This document shows, one piece after another, positions 7,048 through 13,563 of a DNA stretch of 15,641 nt. How positions within the stretch are numbered: the first letter of the stretch is position 1; each line of letters opens with the position of its first letter. Below the pieces are notes generated by a model. That model worked only from the letters and a program-made list of their open reading frames with translations. It did no database searches and was not told where the DNA came from. The stretch comes from Betaproteobacteria bacterium. GTDB taxonomy: Bacteria; Pseudomonadota; Gammaproteobacteria; Burkholderiales; SG8-39. The stretch lies in the NCBI GenBank assembly GCA_019509895.1, contig JAEKLK010000179.1, forward strand, positions 1-15,641. The letters are read 5' to 3'. Made by a program: the position numbers and the translations under genes.

Positions 7048-7929
7048 ATGCTTGAAGCGCTCCTCGTTCCCCGCATCCGTGACCTCGGTGACGGCTTCCA
7101 GGTGCGCCGTGCGCTGCCAGCGGCGAAGAAGCGCACGGTGGGCCCATACGTGTTCTTCGACCAGATGGGTCCCGTCGCGCTCGAGCCCGGGAAAGGCCTC
7201 GACGTGCGTCCGCATCCGCACATCGGCCTCGCCACGGTGACCTATCTCTTCGAGGGCGAGATCGTGCATCGCGACAGCCTCGGCACGTTGCGGTCGATCC
7301 GGCCCGGCGATGTCAACTGGATGACGGCGGGGATGGGCATCGTGCACTCGGAGCGCACGCCGTCCGAGCTGCGCGCCACCGGCTCGCGCATCTTTGGCAT
7401 CCAGCTCTGGGTCGGTCTGCCGGCGAGCGACGAGGAGGTCGCTCCGGCGTTTCAGCACGTGCCGGCGGCACGGCTGCCGGTGCTGGAGGGCGATATCCGG
7501 CTGATACTCGGTGAGTGGCGCGGCGCGCGCTCGCCCGTGGCAACGCGCAGCCCGATGCTCTACGCCGACGCGCCGCTCGCGGCCGGCAGTGCGCTCGAGC
7601 TCGACTTCCGCTACGCCGAGCGCGCTGCGTATGTCGCTTCCGGCGTCATCGAGCATGAGGGCGAGACGTACGACGCCGGAGACATGCTGGTCTTTGCCCC
7701 CGGTGCCGTGCCGCGCATCGCAGCCGCACGCGATGCGCGGATTCTGCTGCTCGCCGGAGAGCCGCTCGACGGCGAGCGCTTCGTCTGGTGGAACTTCGTC
7801 TCCAGCCGCCGAAAGCGCATCGCGCAGGCCGCGGCCGACTGGAAGGCGGGGCGCTTCGCGCGCGTTCCGGGCGAGACGGAATTTATCCCGCTCCCGGACA
7901 ACGCACCGCAGGACGTTCACTACCCGTAG
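7048..7929 (+). CDS. Pirin-family bicupin protein
   Basis: A 293-residue pirin. The N-terminal cupin carries the iron ligands H56, H58 (RPHPHIGL), H100 and E102 (IVHSER). The preceding VGPYVFFDQMGP (31-42) and WMTAGMGIVHSER are family hallmarks. The C-terminal cupin ends with FVWWNFVSSRRKRI. Bacterial pirins include quercetin 2,3-dioxygenases and regulators that bind metabolic enzymes, so the role is not fixed by sequence. The start codon is supported by the usual N-terminus (EALLVPRIRDLG). A TATTCT hexamer at 7037-7042 lies 5 bp before the ATG, inside the 16-bp divergent gap. Confidence 0.92.
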   Translation: MLEALLVPRIRDLGDGFQVRRALPAAKKRTVGPYVFFDQMGPVALEPGKGLDVRPHPHIGLATVTYLFEGEIVHRDSLGTLRSIRPGDVNWMTAGMGIVHSERTPSELRATGSRIFGIQLWVGLPASDEEVAPAFQHVPAARLPVLEGDIRLILGEWRGARSPVATRSPMLYADAPLAAGSALELDFRYAERAAYVASGVIEHEGETYDAGDMLVFAPGAVPRIAAARDARILLLAGEPLDGERFVWWNFVSSRRKRIAQAAADWKAGRFARVPGETEFIPLPDNAPQDVHYP

Positions 7930-8002
7930 CTTTCCTGGCCGCAAGGTTCGGGAATTGCTTCCGACTGGCTCATGCAGCGGAGCGAGCGCACCTGAACTGG
8001 CG

Positions 8003-8039
8003 CGCGAGTCCGCGGTCGAGACTAGAGGTCGGACTCGCG
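8003..8039 (+). promoter_or_regulatory. Perfect 10-bp inverted repeat abutting the protease start codon
   Basis: CGCGAGTCCG (8003-8012) and CGGACTCGCG (8030-8039) are exact reverse complements separated by 17 nt. The 3' arm ends on the base before the ATG at 8040, and the loop holds the only Shine-Dalgarno-like sequence, AGAGGT (8024-8029). In RNA this would pair the start region while leaving the ribosome site in a loop; as DNA it could be an operator. The rest of the 110-bp gap after the pirin gene shows no clear promoter. Confidence 0.5.
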
Positions 8040-8954
8040 ATGAGAAAAGGCTTTTACAGCGGCACCGCCCGGAAAATTTCCGCGACGGCGCCGGCCGACC
8101 CGCAATCGCTACGCGAGCCGACTAAGCCGGAGGTCACACAAACCCGCACCCGCCGGTGGCGGGCGTTCTACAAGCGTCACGAAAAGCCGCTGCTCGTGCT
8201 CGCCGGTGCTTTCGCCGCCGTGGGGCTTATCGCGTTGCACGGCTCGTTCATGACGCCGCCGCAGGTCATCACGCAGGACGACATCGACCAGGCGGTGACG
8301 CGCACGCTCGAGACGAAGATCCTGCCGTCGCCCGCGATCAAGGCATACCAGGCGGTGCGGCCCTCGATCGTGCGCGTGCGCGCGATCGGCGATGGCCTGG
8401 AGCAGGACGAATACTTCCAGCGCGCCGTCGGCAGCGGCGTCGTGATCATCAACCGTGGCGTGATCCTCACCAGCCTCCACGTCGTCGCGGGCGCGAGCCG
8501 CGTGCGCGTGCAGTTCGAGGATGGTAGCGAGTCCGACGCCGCGATCGTCAGCCGCCAGCCGGAGCACGACCTGGCCGTGCTGCAGGCGAGCCAGATTCCC
8601 GACGACCTGCAGGCAGCCACGCTGCGCTCCGCCAAGCAGCTGATCGAAGGCGAGCATGTGACGGCGGTTGGCTTCCCGTTCGGCATCGGCCCGTCGGTAT
8701 CGCACGGCGTCATCTCCGGACTGCGGCGCCAGTACCAGTCGCCCGACGGGGAGCGCGTGCTTTCCAACCTGATCCAGTTCGACGCCGCCGCCAACCCCGG
8801 GAGCTCCGGTGGGCCGCTCGTCAATGCCGCGGGCGAGGTGATCGGTATCGTCACCGCCATCCTGACCACCAGCGAGAAGGCCGGCTTCTCCGGCATCGGC
8901 TTCGCAGTGCCGATCGAGATCGCCGCCGGCGCCGCCGGCCTGCCGCCGTTCTAG
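8040..8954 (+). CDS. Membrane-anchored trypsin-like (HtrA/Deg) serine protease lacking PDZ
   Basis: A 304-residue protein: a basic cytoplasmic N-terminus (1-49), one membrane segment (about 50-70, LLVLAGAFAAVGLIALHG), then a periplasmic chymotrypsin-fold domain. The catalytic triad is H147 (TSLHVVAGA), D177 (EHDLAVLQ) and S256 (NPGSSGGPL). The protein ends soon after the domain (FAVPIEIAAGAAGLPPF), so the PDZ domains of DegP/DegS are missing. The ATG at 8040 is preceded by AGAGGT and gives the expected anchor; a longer in-frame opening from 7788 overlaps pirin and is rejected. It probably degrades or processes envelope proteins. The VWA gene follows after 4 bp, suggesting one transcript and perhaps a joint envelope function. 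Confidence 0.88.
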   Translation: MRKGFYSGTARKISATAPADPQSLREPTKPEVTQTRTRRWRAFYKRHEKPLLVLAGAFAAVGLIALHGSFMTPPQVITQDDIDQAVTRTLETKILPSPAIKAYQAVRPSIVRVRAIGDGLEQDEYFQRAVGSGVVIINRGVILTSLHVVAGASRVRVQFEDGSESDAAIVSRQPEHDLAVLQASQIPDDLQAATLRSAKQLIEGEHVTAVGFPFGIGPSVSHGVISGLRRQYQSPDGERVLSNLIQFDAAANPGSSGGPLVNAAGEVIGIVTAILTTSEKAGFSGIGFAVPIEIAAGAAGLPPF

Positions 8955-8958
8955 GCTC

Positions 8959-10008
8959 ATGACGTTCCTCTGGCCCACCTCGCTCTGGCTCCTCTGCCTG
9001 CTGCCGGTAATGGTGGCGCTTTACGTCCATATTCTGCGGCGGCGCAAGAAGTTCGCGCTCTCCTACTCGAACCTTGCGCTCGTGAAGACCGCCCTCGGCG
9101 CGAGTGCCGGCTGGCGCCGCCATGTCCCGCCCGCGATCTTCCTCGTCTCGTTCGCCGTCATGCTGCTTGCGCTCGCACGGCCGGCGGCGGTGATGACGTT
9201 GCCCTCGCAGCACGAGACGGTGAGCCTGGCGATGGATGTCTCCGGCAGCATGCGCGCCGACGACGTTAAGCCGACGCGTCTTGCGGCGGCGCAGGCGGCG
9301 GCGCGTGCCTTCCTGAAGGACACGCCGAAGACCACGCGCGTCGGCCTGGTCGCCTTTGCCGGCAGCGCCGCATTGGTCCAGGCGCCGACGCACAATCGCG
9401 ACGATATCCAAGCTGCGATCGAGGCGCTGCAGCTGCAGAACGCGACGGCGGTCGGCAGCGGCATCCTCGTCTCGCTGAAGGCTATCTTTCCCGACCAGGA
9501 TTTCGAGATCCGCTCGTTCGGCGGGCTGCGCGCCGGCGGCGGCAGCGCGGCGGCGGGCGGCTCGCGTGCGCTCGGCGTCCCCAAAAGCGACGTGAAGCCG
9601 GTGCCACCGGGCTCCTACAAGTCGGCGGTCGTCATCCTGCTCACCGACGGGCAGACCACCACTGGGCCGGATCCGGTCGACGCGGCGCGTCTCGCGGCCG
9701 AGCGCGGCGTGCGCGTGTTCACCATCGGCGTCGGCACGCCCGACGGGCAGATCCTCACCGGAGAAGGCTGGTCCATCCGCGTGCGCCTCGACGAGGATGC
9801 GCTCAAGGTGATCGCCGACATGACGCGCGCCGAATATTTCTTCGCGGGCAATGCGCCCGATCTGAAGAAGATCTACGAGGGGCTGAACTCCAAGCTGGTG
9901 ATGGAGAAGAAGGAGACGGAGGTGACGGCCGTCTTCACCGCCGTTGCAGCGATGCTCGCGCTTCTCGCGGCCGCGATGTCGCTTCTCTGGTTCAACCGCC
10001 TGCTCTAG
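8959..10008 (+). CDS. BatA-like membrane protein with von Willebrand factor A domain
   Basis: A 349-residue protein with BatA layout: membrane segments near 5-24 and 57-75, a VWA domain (about 88-300) and a C-terminal membrane segment (about 324-346). The metal-ion-dependent adhesion site is complete: D93-x-S95-x-S97 (AMDVSGSM), T163 (NATAVGSG) and D230 (LLTDGQ). An unusual stretch, about residues 182-217, rich in Gly/Ala/Ser, sits between the second and third motif elements. BatA-type proteins usually occur with MoxR ATPases and DUF58 proteins, none of which are here; the partner is the protease 4 bp upstream. Function is probably envelope protein assembly or stress tolerance, by family analogy only. 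Confidence 0.85.
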   Translation: MTFLWPTSLWLLCLLPVMVALYVHILRRRKKFALSYSNLALVKTALGASAGWRRHVPPAIFLVSFAVMLLALARPAAVMTLPSQHETVSLAMDVSGSMRADDVKPTRLAAAQAAARAFLKDTPKTTRVGLVAFAGSAALVQAPTHNRDDIQAAIEALQLQNATAVGSGILVSLKAIFPDQDFEIRSFGGLRAGGGSAAAGGSRALGVPKSDVKPVPPGSYKSAVVILLTDGQTTTGPDPVDAARLAAERGVRVFTIGVGTPDGQILTGEGWSIRVRLDEDALKVIADMTRAEYFFAGNAPDLKKIYEGLNSKLVMEKKETEVTAVFTAVAAMLALLAAAMSLLWFNRLL

Positions 10009-10019
10009 CCGCCGGCCTG

Positions 10020-10025
10020 TAAAAT
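10020..10025 (+). promoter_or_regulatory. -10-like element before lysC
   Basis: TAAAAT lies 23 bp before the lysC ATG, in the 40-bp gap after the VWA stop. A start would fall near 10032, within the inverted repeat. No convincing -35 is visible at normal spacing. Confidence 0.4.
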
Positions 10026-10026
10026 C

Positions 10027-10048
10027 GGGCGCTTTTCGTCAAGCGCCC
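10027..10048 (+). promoter_or_regulatory. Perfect 8-bp inverted repeat abutting the lysC start codon
   Basis: GGGCGCTT (10027-10034) and AAGCGCCC (10041-10048) pair exactly around the 6-nt loop TTCGTC; the arm ends on the base before the ATG. No Shine-Dalgarno is present between it and the start. It may act as an operator just past the -10, or, in read-through RNA from the VWA gene, as a hairpin that limits lysC translation. Confidence 0.5.
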
Positions 10049-11305
10049 ATGGCATTGATCGTCCAAAAGTACGGCGGCACCTCGGTCGGCTCGGCCGAGC
10101 GCATCAGAAACGTTGCCCGCCGCGTCGCCAAGTGGCGCGCCGCCGGGCACGACCTGGTCGTCGTGCCGTCGGCCATGGCGGGCGAGACCAACCGGCTGAT
10201 CGGGCTGGCGAAGGAAATCCAGCCGCAGCCCGATCCGCGCGAGCTCGATGTGGTCGCCGCCACCGGCGAGCAGGTGACGATCGGACTGCTCAGCATGGCG
10301 CTCCTCGAGCTCGGGCTCAAGGCGAAGAGCTACAGCGGCTGGCAGGTGAAGATCTCCACTGACTCGGCGTTCACCAAGGCGCGCATCACGACGATCGAGG
10401 ACACGGCGATCCGCCGCGATCTCGCCGCGGGCACGGTGGTGGTCGTTGCGGGCTTCCAGGGCGTCGACCAAGCGGGCAACATCACCACGCTCGGGCGCGG
10501 CGGCTCGGACACCTCCGCCGTCGCGCTTGCCGCGGCGCTGAAGGCGAGCGAGTGCCAGATCTTCACCGACGTCGACGGTGTCTACACCACCGATCCGCGC
10601 ATCGTCCCGGAGGCGCGGCGGCTGCGCACCGTCACGTTCGAAGAGATGCTGGAAATGGCCGGCGCCGGCTCGAAGGTCCTGCAGATCCGCTCGGTGGAGT
10701 TCGCCGGCAAGTACCGGGTACCGACGCGCGTGCTGTCGAGCCTTACCGACCCGATGATGCCGGTGGCCGAGGAAGCGCAAGCCGGCACGCTAATCACGTT
10801 CGAGGAAGATCCGATTATGGCGATGGAGAAAGCGGTCATCAGCGGCGTCGCGTTCAACCGCGACGAAGCGAAGATCACGGTGCACGACGTCCCCGACCGG
10901 CCGGGCATTGCCTATGCCATTCTGGGGCCGATCGCCGATGCCAGCATTGACGTCGACGTGATCGTGCAGAACGTCGGCCACGACGGCATGACCGACATGA
11001 CATTCACGGTCCATCGCAACGACTATGCGAAGGCGATGAAGATCCTGAAGACGCAGGTGCAGCCGCACATCAAGTGCCGCGACATCTCCGGCGACGAGCG
11101 CATCGCCAAGGTGTCGATCGTCGGCATGGGCATGCGCTCGCATGCCGGCATCGCGGCGCAGATGTTCCGCACGTTGGCCGAGGAGGGCATCAACATCCAG
11201 ATGATCTCCACCTCCGAAATAAAGATCACGGTGGTGATCGAGGAGAAATACACGGAGCTCGCCGTGCGCGTCCTGCACAAGGCGTTCGAGCTCGAGCAGG
11301 CCTGA
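10049..11305 (+). CDS. lysC: Aspartate kinase
   Basis: A 418-residue monofunctional aspartokinase, catalysing ATP-dependent phosphorylation of L-aspartate, the first step to lysine, threonine, methionine and diaminopimelate. The kinase domain begins with the hallmark KYGGTSVG (7-14) and contains GRGGSDTSA and FTDVDGVYTTDPR. Two C-terminal ACT regions (about 263-335 and 352-415) include HDVPDRPGIAYAI and the effector-binding QMISTSEIKITV, so feedback inhibition by lysine and/or threonine is expected. Length matches the family. The start at 10049 is fixed by the conserved N-terminus; a longer opening to 9944 lies inside the VWA gene. An internal ATG with a good ribosome site may give a separate regulatory subunit. 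Its stop directly abuts that of a small ORF on the other strand. Confidence 0.95.
   Translation: MALIVQKYGGTSVGSAERIRNVARRVAKWRAAGHDLVVVPSAMAGETNRLIGLAKEIQPQPDPRELDVVAATGEQVTIGLLSMALLELGLKAKSYSGWQVKISTDSAFTKARITTIEDTAIRRDLAAGTVVVVAGFQGVDQAGNITTLGRGGSDTSAVALAAALKASECQIFTDVDGVYTTDPRIVPEARRLRTVTFEEMLEMAGAGSKVLQIRSVEFAGKYRVPTRVLSSLTDPMMPVAEEAQAGTLITFEEDPIMAMEKAVISGVAFNRDEAKITVHDVPDRPGIAYAILGPIADASIDVDVIVQNVGHDGMTDMTFTVHRNDYAKAMKILKTQVQPHIKCRDISGDERIAKVSIVGMGMRSHAGIAAQMFRTLAEEGINIQMISTSEIKITVVIEEKYTELAVRVLHKAFELEQA
10802..11305 (+). promoter_or_regulatory. Internal ribosome binding site and possible beta-subunit start of aspartate kinase
   Basis: GAGGAAG (10802-10808) stands 8 nt before an in-frame ATG at 10817 (codon 257), with a second ATG at 10823. 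Starting there gives a 162-residue protein consisting of both ACT domains. Its N-terminus (MEKAVISGVAFNRDEAKITV from the second ATG) is very like the known beta subunit of the alpha2-beta2 aspartokinase of Corynebacterium glutamicum, which uses the same internal-start device. The entry spans the ribosome site and the product. Confidence 0.5.
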
Positions 11306-11458
11306 CTATGGCCGCCGCTGCGCGCCGATCGCGGTAAAGAGCGCCGTGAGCAGGAGGAGCCCGAGCACCACGACGCGAGTCTGCGAGTTGCCGGCGACCA
11401 GATGCACCGGCGTCGCGATCAGCGAAGCGATGAAGGAAAGATACGCGACCTTGAACAT
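11306..11458 (-). CDS. Small two-helix membrane protein (50 aa), hypothetical
   Basis: ATG at 11458 opens a 50-codon frame ending in a TAG that abuts the lysC stop. The product has two hydrophobic stretches (about 4-23, VAYLSFIASLIATPVHLVAG, and 27-43, TRVVVLGLLLLTALFTAI) and a basic tail (AQRRP). Codon third positions are mostly G or C (43 of 50), as in neighbouring genes. The frame stays open upstream of the ATG without another common start codon, so the true beginning is not certain. A hairpin (11473-11489) lies just upstream and no clear Shine-Dalgarno was found. It lies 124 bp downstream of the cation transporter gene on the same strand. I do not recognise a family; a small envelope protein is the most that can be said. 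Confidence 0.45.
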   Translation of the reverse strand: MFKVAYLSFIASLIATPVHLVAGNSQTRVVVLGLLLLTALFTAIGAQRRP

Positions 11459-11472
11459 CGCACCGTCATTGT

Positions 11473-11489
11473 GCGGCCGCGGTGGCCGC
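11473..11489 (-). other. GC-rich hairpin between the cation transporter and the small ORF
   Basis: GCGGCC (11473-11478) and GGCCGC (11484-11489) pair around a 5-nt loop, and the stem can extend two more pairs with one G-T. No T-tract follows on either strand, so it is not a standard terminator; it may be an mRNA structure. In this GC-rich DNA chance is possible. Confidence 0.3.
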
Positions 11490-11562
11490 GCGCCATTCTC
11501 CAGGCGGATGACGCCGCTGGTCCCTTGAGCCTGTCGCCCGGTTAAGCGCGCGGCGCTTGGCG

Positions 11563-11609
11563 CTTGTAATTGGTGCCCCGCGTCAACGCCAGCCGCAGTC
11601 GTTCATCGA
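11563..11609 (+). repeat. 47-bp imperfect direct repeat, copy A (CDF 3' end)
   Basis: Aligned without gaps to 15554-15600 with 36 of 47 identical bases, including the shared blocks GTAATTGGTG and AGCCGCA. It covers the last codons of the transporter gene (SMNDCGWR), the stop and about 20 bp beyond. Just outside is a 7-bp tandem, GCGCTTG twice (11553-11566). Confidence 0.55.
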
Positions 11610-12497
11610 CTCGATGAACACGCGTTTCAGGCGCGGATCGGTGCGCTTGATCGTGTGGTCCAGATCGTCCATCACCGCGTGCGCGCGGCCGCGCGGCACG
11701 TCGCAGGCGATGTTGAGGCTCACCGCCGCGAGGATATAGTCGGGGCCCACGTGCATGGTGAGCACCTCGTTCACACGCTCGACCTCGGGATAGCGGCTCG
11801 CGAGCCGCTGGATCTCGGCCACCACCTCGCGATTGGCGCTCTCGCCGATCAGCAGGCCCTTGGTTTCGAACGCGAGCCAGCACGCCGTGCAGGCGAGAAT
11901 GAGGCCGATCACGATCGAGGCCGCCGCGTCGAACATCGGGTTACCGGTGTAGTGATAAAGCGCCACGCCTGCGGCGGCGACCGCGAGGCCGGCGAGCGCC
12001 GCGCTGTCTTCGAAGAGCACCGCGATGACCGTGGGGTCCTTGCCTCGGCGCACCGCTTCGAAAACGCCGCGCTGCCCGCGCATGCGGCCGAACTGGCGGT
12101 AGGCGACGTACCAGGAGCCTCCCTCAAAGGCCATCGCGACCGCGAGCACTACGTAGTTGATGAACGGGTTCGCGAGCTTCGCTGGCTCGCGCAGGTGCCG
12201 CCAGCCCTCGTAGAACGAGACGCCGGCGCCCGTAGCGAAAACCAGCAGGGCAACGACGAAAGTCCAGAAGTAAACCTCCTTGCCGTAGCCGAACGGGAAG
12301 CGCGCGTCCGGCGGCCGCTTCGCCCGGCGCATGCCGTACAGGAGGAGGGCCTGGTTGCCGCTGTCCACGAGCGAATGGACCCCTTCCGACCACATCGCGG
12401 AGCTTCCGGTGAAGCCGGCGGCAAGGAACTTGGTGACGGTAATGGCGAGGTTCGCACCGAGGGCGGCGTAGACACTCTTTTTCGATCCGGCAGGCAC
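11583..12497 (-). CDS. Cation diffusion facilitator (CDF) metal transporter
   Basis: A 304-residue CDF family protein, exporting divalent metals such as Zn(II), Co(II) or Mn(II) by proton antiport across the inner membrane. Six membrane segments fit at about 10-29, 36-55, 77-96, 112-133, 158-180 and 189-211. The TM2 metal site reads H41-x3-D45 (HSLVD); TM5 has E163-D164 (LFEDSAAL) where YiiP has HxxxD, as in the ZNT9-like branch. The soluble C-terminal domain (212-304) has the usual VNEVLTMHVGPDY. The start is a GTG at 12497, chosen because GSKKSVYAALGAN matches the family; no strong ribosome site is visible. The 3' end, including the stop codon, lies in a 47-bp sequence repeated near 15554. 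Metal specificity is unknown. Confidence 0.9.
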   Translation of the reverse strand: MPAGSKKSVYAALGANLAITVTKFLAAGFTGSSAMWSEGVHSLVDSGNQALLLYGMRRAKRPPDARFPFGYGKEVYFWTFVVALLVFATGAGVSFYEGWRHLREPAKLANPFINYVVLAVAMAFEGGSWYVAYRQFGRMRGQRGVFEAVRRGKDPTVIAVLFEDSAALAGLAVAAAGVALYHYTGNPMFDAAASIVIGLILACTACWLAFETKGLLIGESANREVVAEIQRLASRYPEVERVNEVLTMHVGPDYILAAVSLNIACDVPRGRAHAVMDDLDHTIKRTDPRLKRVFIESMNDCGWR

Positions 12498-12574
12498 GCG
12501 CGCGGCGCTGCAAGGCGCGTACCGCTAGCCCGCGCGCATCACGCGAAACCGGGCCCGGACGCGATTTTGTTTTG

Positions 12575-12580
12575 TAGAAT
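12575..12580 (+). promoter_or_regulatory. -10-like element of the tRNA-Ser gene
   Basis: TAGAAT lies 12 bp before the tRNA, a normal distance for a short 5' leader. The -35 region is not clear. Confidence 0.45.
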
Positions 12581-12592
12581 GCGCCTTCCTCC

Positions 12593-12685
12593 GGAGTGAT
12601 GCCCGAGCGGCCGAAGGGGGCGCCCTGCTAAGGCGTTATACGGGCTAAACCCGTATCGAGGGTTCGAATCCCTCTCACTCCGCCA
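12593..12685 (+). tRNA. tRNA-Ser (anticodon GCU)
   Basis: A complete class II tRNA of 93 nt with encoded CCA. The acceptor stem GGAGTGA (12593-12599) pairs with TCACTCC (12675-12681), followed by discriminator G and CCA (12683-12685). The anticodon loop CTGCTAA (12625-12631) gives GCT, reading AGC/AGU serine codons. The long variable arm is a 7-bp stem (ATACGGG / CCCGTAT), diagnostic of serine tRNAs; the T loop is GGTTCGAATCC. It stands between the divergent cation transporter and the Pro-rich membrane protein gene. Confidence 0.97.
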
Positions 12686-12762
12686 CTTCCACTAGTCCAA
12701 TCTGACCCTTGCCGCCCGGGGTCCTCCTCAGCGAAAATGCGCTCGGGAGGGGTTCTGGAAAC

Positions 12763-13563
12763 GTGACGGTGGCTCAACGCACCGCAAGCCGCGTGGACGG
12801 CGCTATGTCGCCGTCCGACAACGCACACAACGCACCACCGTCGAGCGCGGATGTGCGTGCCGAGCCGCTGCGCGCAGCACCGCAGGATGCGTGGGACGGA
12901 AGGGTGGATGCGTATCTTGAGGAAGTCGATCGCCAGTTAGCAGCCGAGCCGCCGACGAAAACCGAGCCGGTCAGGCGCGCCCCGCCCCCGGAGGCTGCAC
13001 CGCTGTCGGACGTGGCACCGCCATCGGAGCCGCTCCCGGCCTCGATGGCAATCAGCCGCTACGAGGAACTGGTCTCGGAGCGGCTGATCGAAACTGAGCC
13101 GGTCGAGCCAACGCCGGCGTGGCGCAGGCATATGCGAAGCATCATCGCCGGCGCCCTGCTCTTGCTGTTGGCTGCGCTCGCCATGGTCGCCTTCTTCTGG
13201 CGCACGCTCGCTCCGAGTACGCCCGATAACATCACCCTTCGGCCACCGGCGAAGGAGCGGGCGGTCAATGCGCGACCGCTCGCCCAGGACGCCCCCACGC
13301 ACACGCTGCCGCGCAGCCCTCAAAGCACGGTGCTGGCCCCTCCGCCAGTGCCGCCACGCGCGAGCATCGAACGTACCGAACCGCCGGCGCCGCCGATGAT
13401 TCGAACCGCGCCGGTCACGCACACGCAGGCGGCGGGACCCGCGCCTGCGGCGGCGCGCGAGCGCGCCGCACCGCGCGCCCCGAAGCCGGCGGCGAACTGC
13501 AGCGACGCCGTGACGGTTCTTGGCCTGTGCAGTCCGGATACAGCTCGGGGTAAGGCACGATGA
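12763..13563 (+). CDS. Single-pass membrane protein with Pro-rich flanks and C-terminal Cys-x9-Cys, unknown function
   Basis: A protein of 266 residues if begun at GTG 12763 (ATG 12805 or a TTG at 12709 are alternatives; none has an ideal ribosome site). About 125 charged, Pro/Ala/Glu-rich residues precede one membrane helix (about 126-146, SIIAGALLLLLAALAMVAFF), with Arg on the inner side (WRRHMR). The remaining ~120 residues, probably periplasmic, are Pro/Ala-rich and likely disordered, ending in NCSDAVTVLGLCSPD (Cys246 and Cys256). The same small ending occurs in the next gene product. I recognise no family. Its stop overlaps the TAXI protein start (ATGA, 13560-13563), so the two are translationally coupled and probably work together in the periplasm. 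It may tether or present the binding protein; this is inference. Confidence 0.75.
   Translation: MTVAQRTASRVDGAMSPSDNAHNAPPSSADVRAEPLRAAPQDAWDGRVDAYLEEVDRQLAAEPPTKTEPVRRAPPPEAAPLSDVAPPSEPLPASMAISRYEELVSERLIETEPVEPTPAWRRHMRSIIAGALLLLLAALAMVAFFWRTLAPSTPDNITLRPPAKERAVNARPLAQDAPTHTLPRSPQSTVLAPPPVPPRASIERTEPPAPPMIRTAPVTHTQAAGPAPAAARERAAPRAPKPAANCSDAVTVLGLCSPDTARGKAR

Noticed and set aside
7036..7944. 302-codon minus-strand frame
   Set aside because: Antisense of the pirin gene; similar shadows lie opposite the protease (8109-8978) and the transporter (11655-12599).
7788..8039. N-terminal extension of the protease
   Set aside because: Overlaps the pirin coding region, and the ATG at 8040 gives a sensible cytoplasmic tail and membrane anchor.
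10009..10048. Lysine riboswitch before lysC
   Set aside because: Only 40 bp are available, far too short; only a simple hairpin is present.
12628..12828. Minus-strand frame with RGIRTLDTGLARITP near its end
   Set aside because: That ending is the antisense of the tRNA-Ser gene, a well-known false gene pattern.
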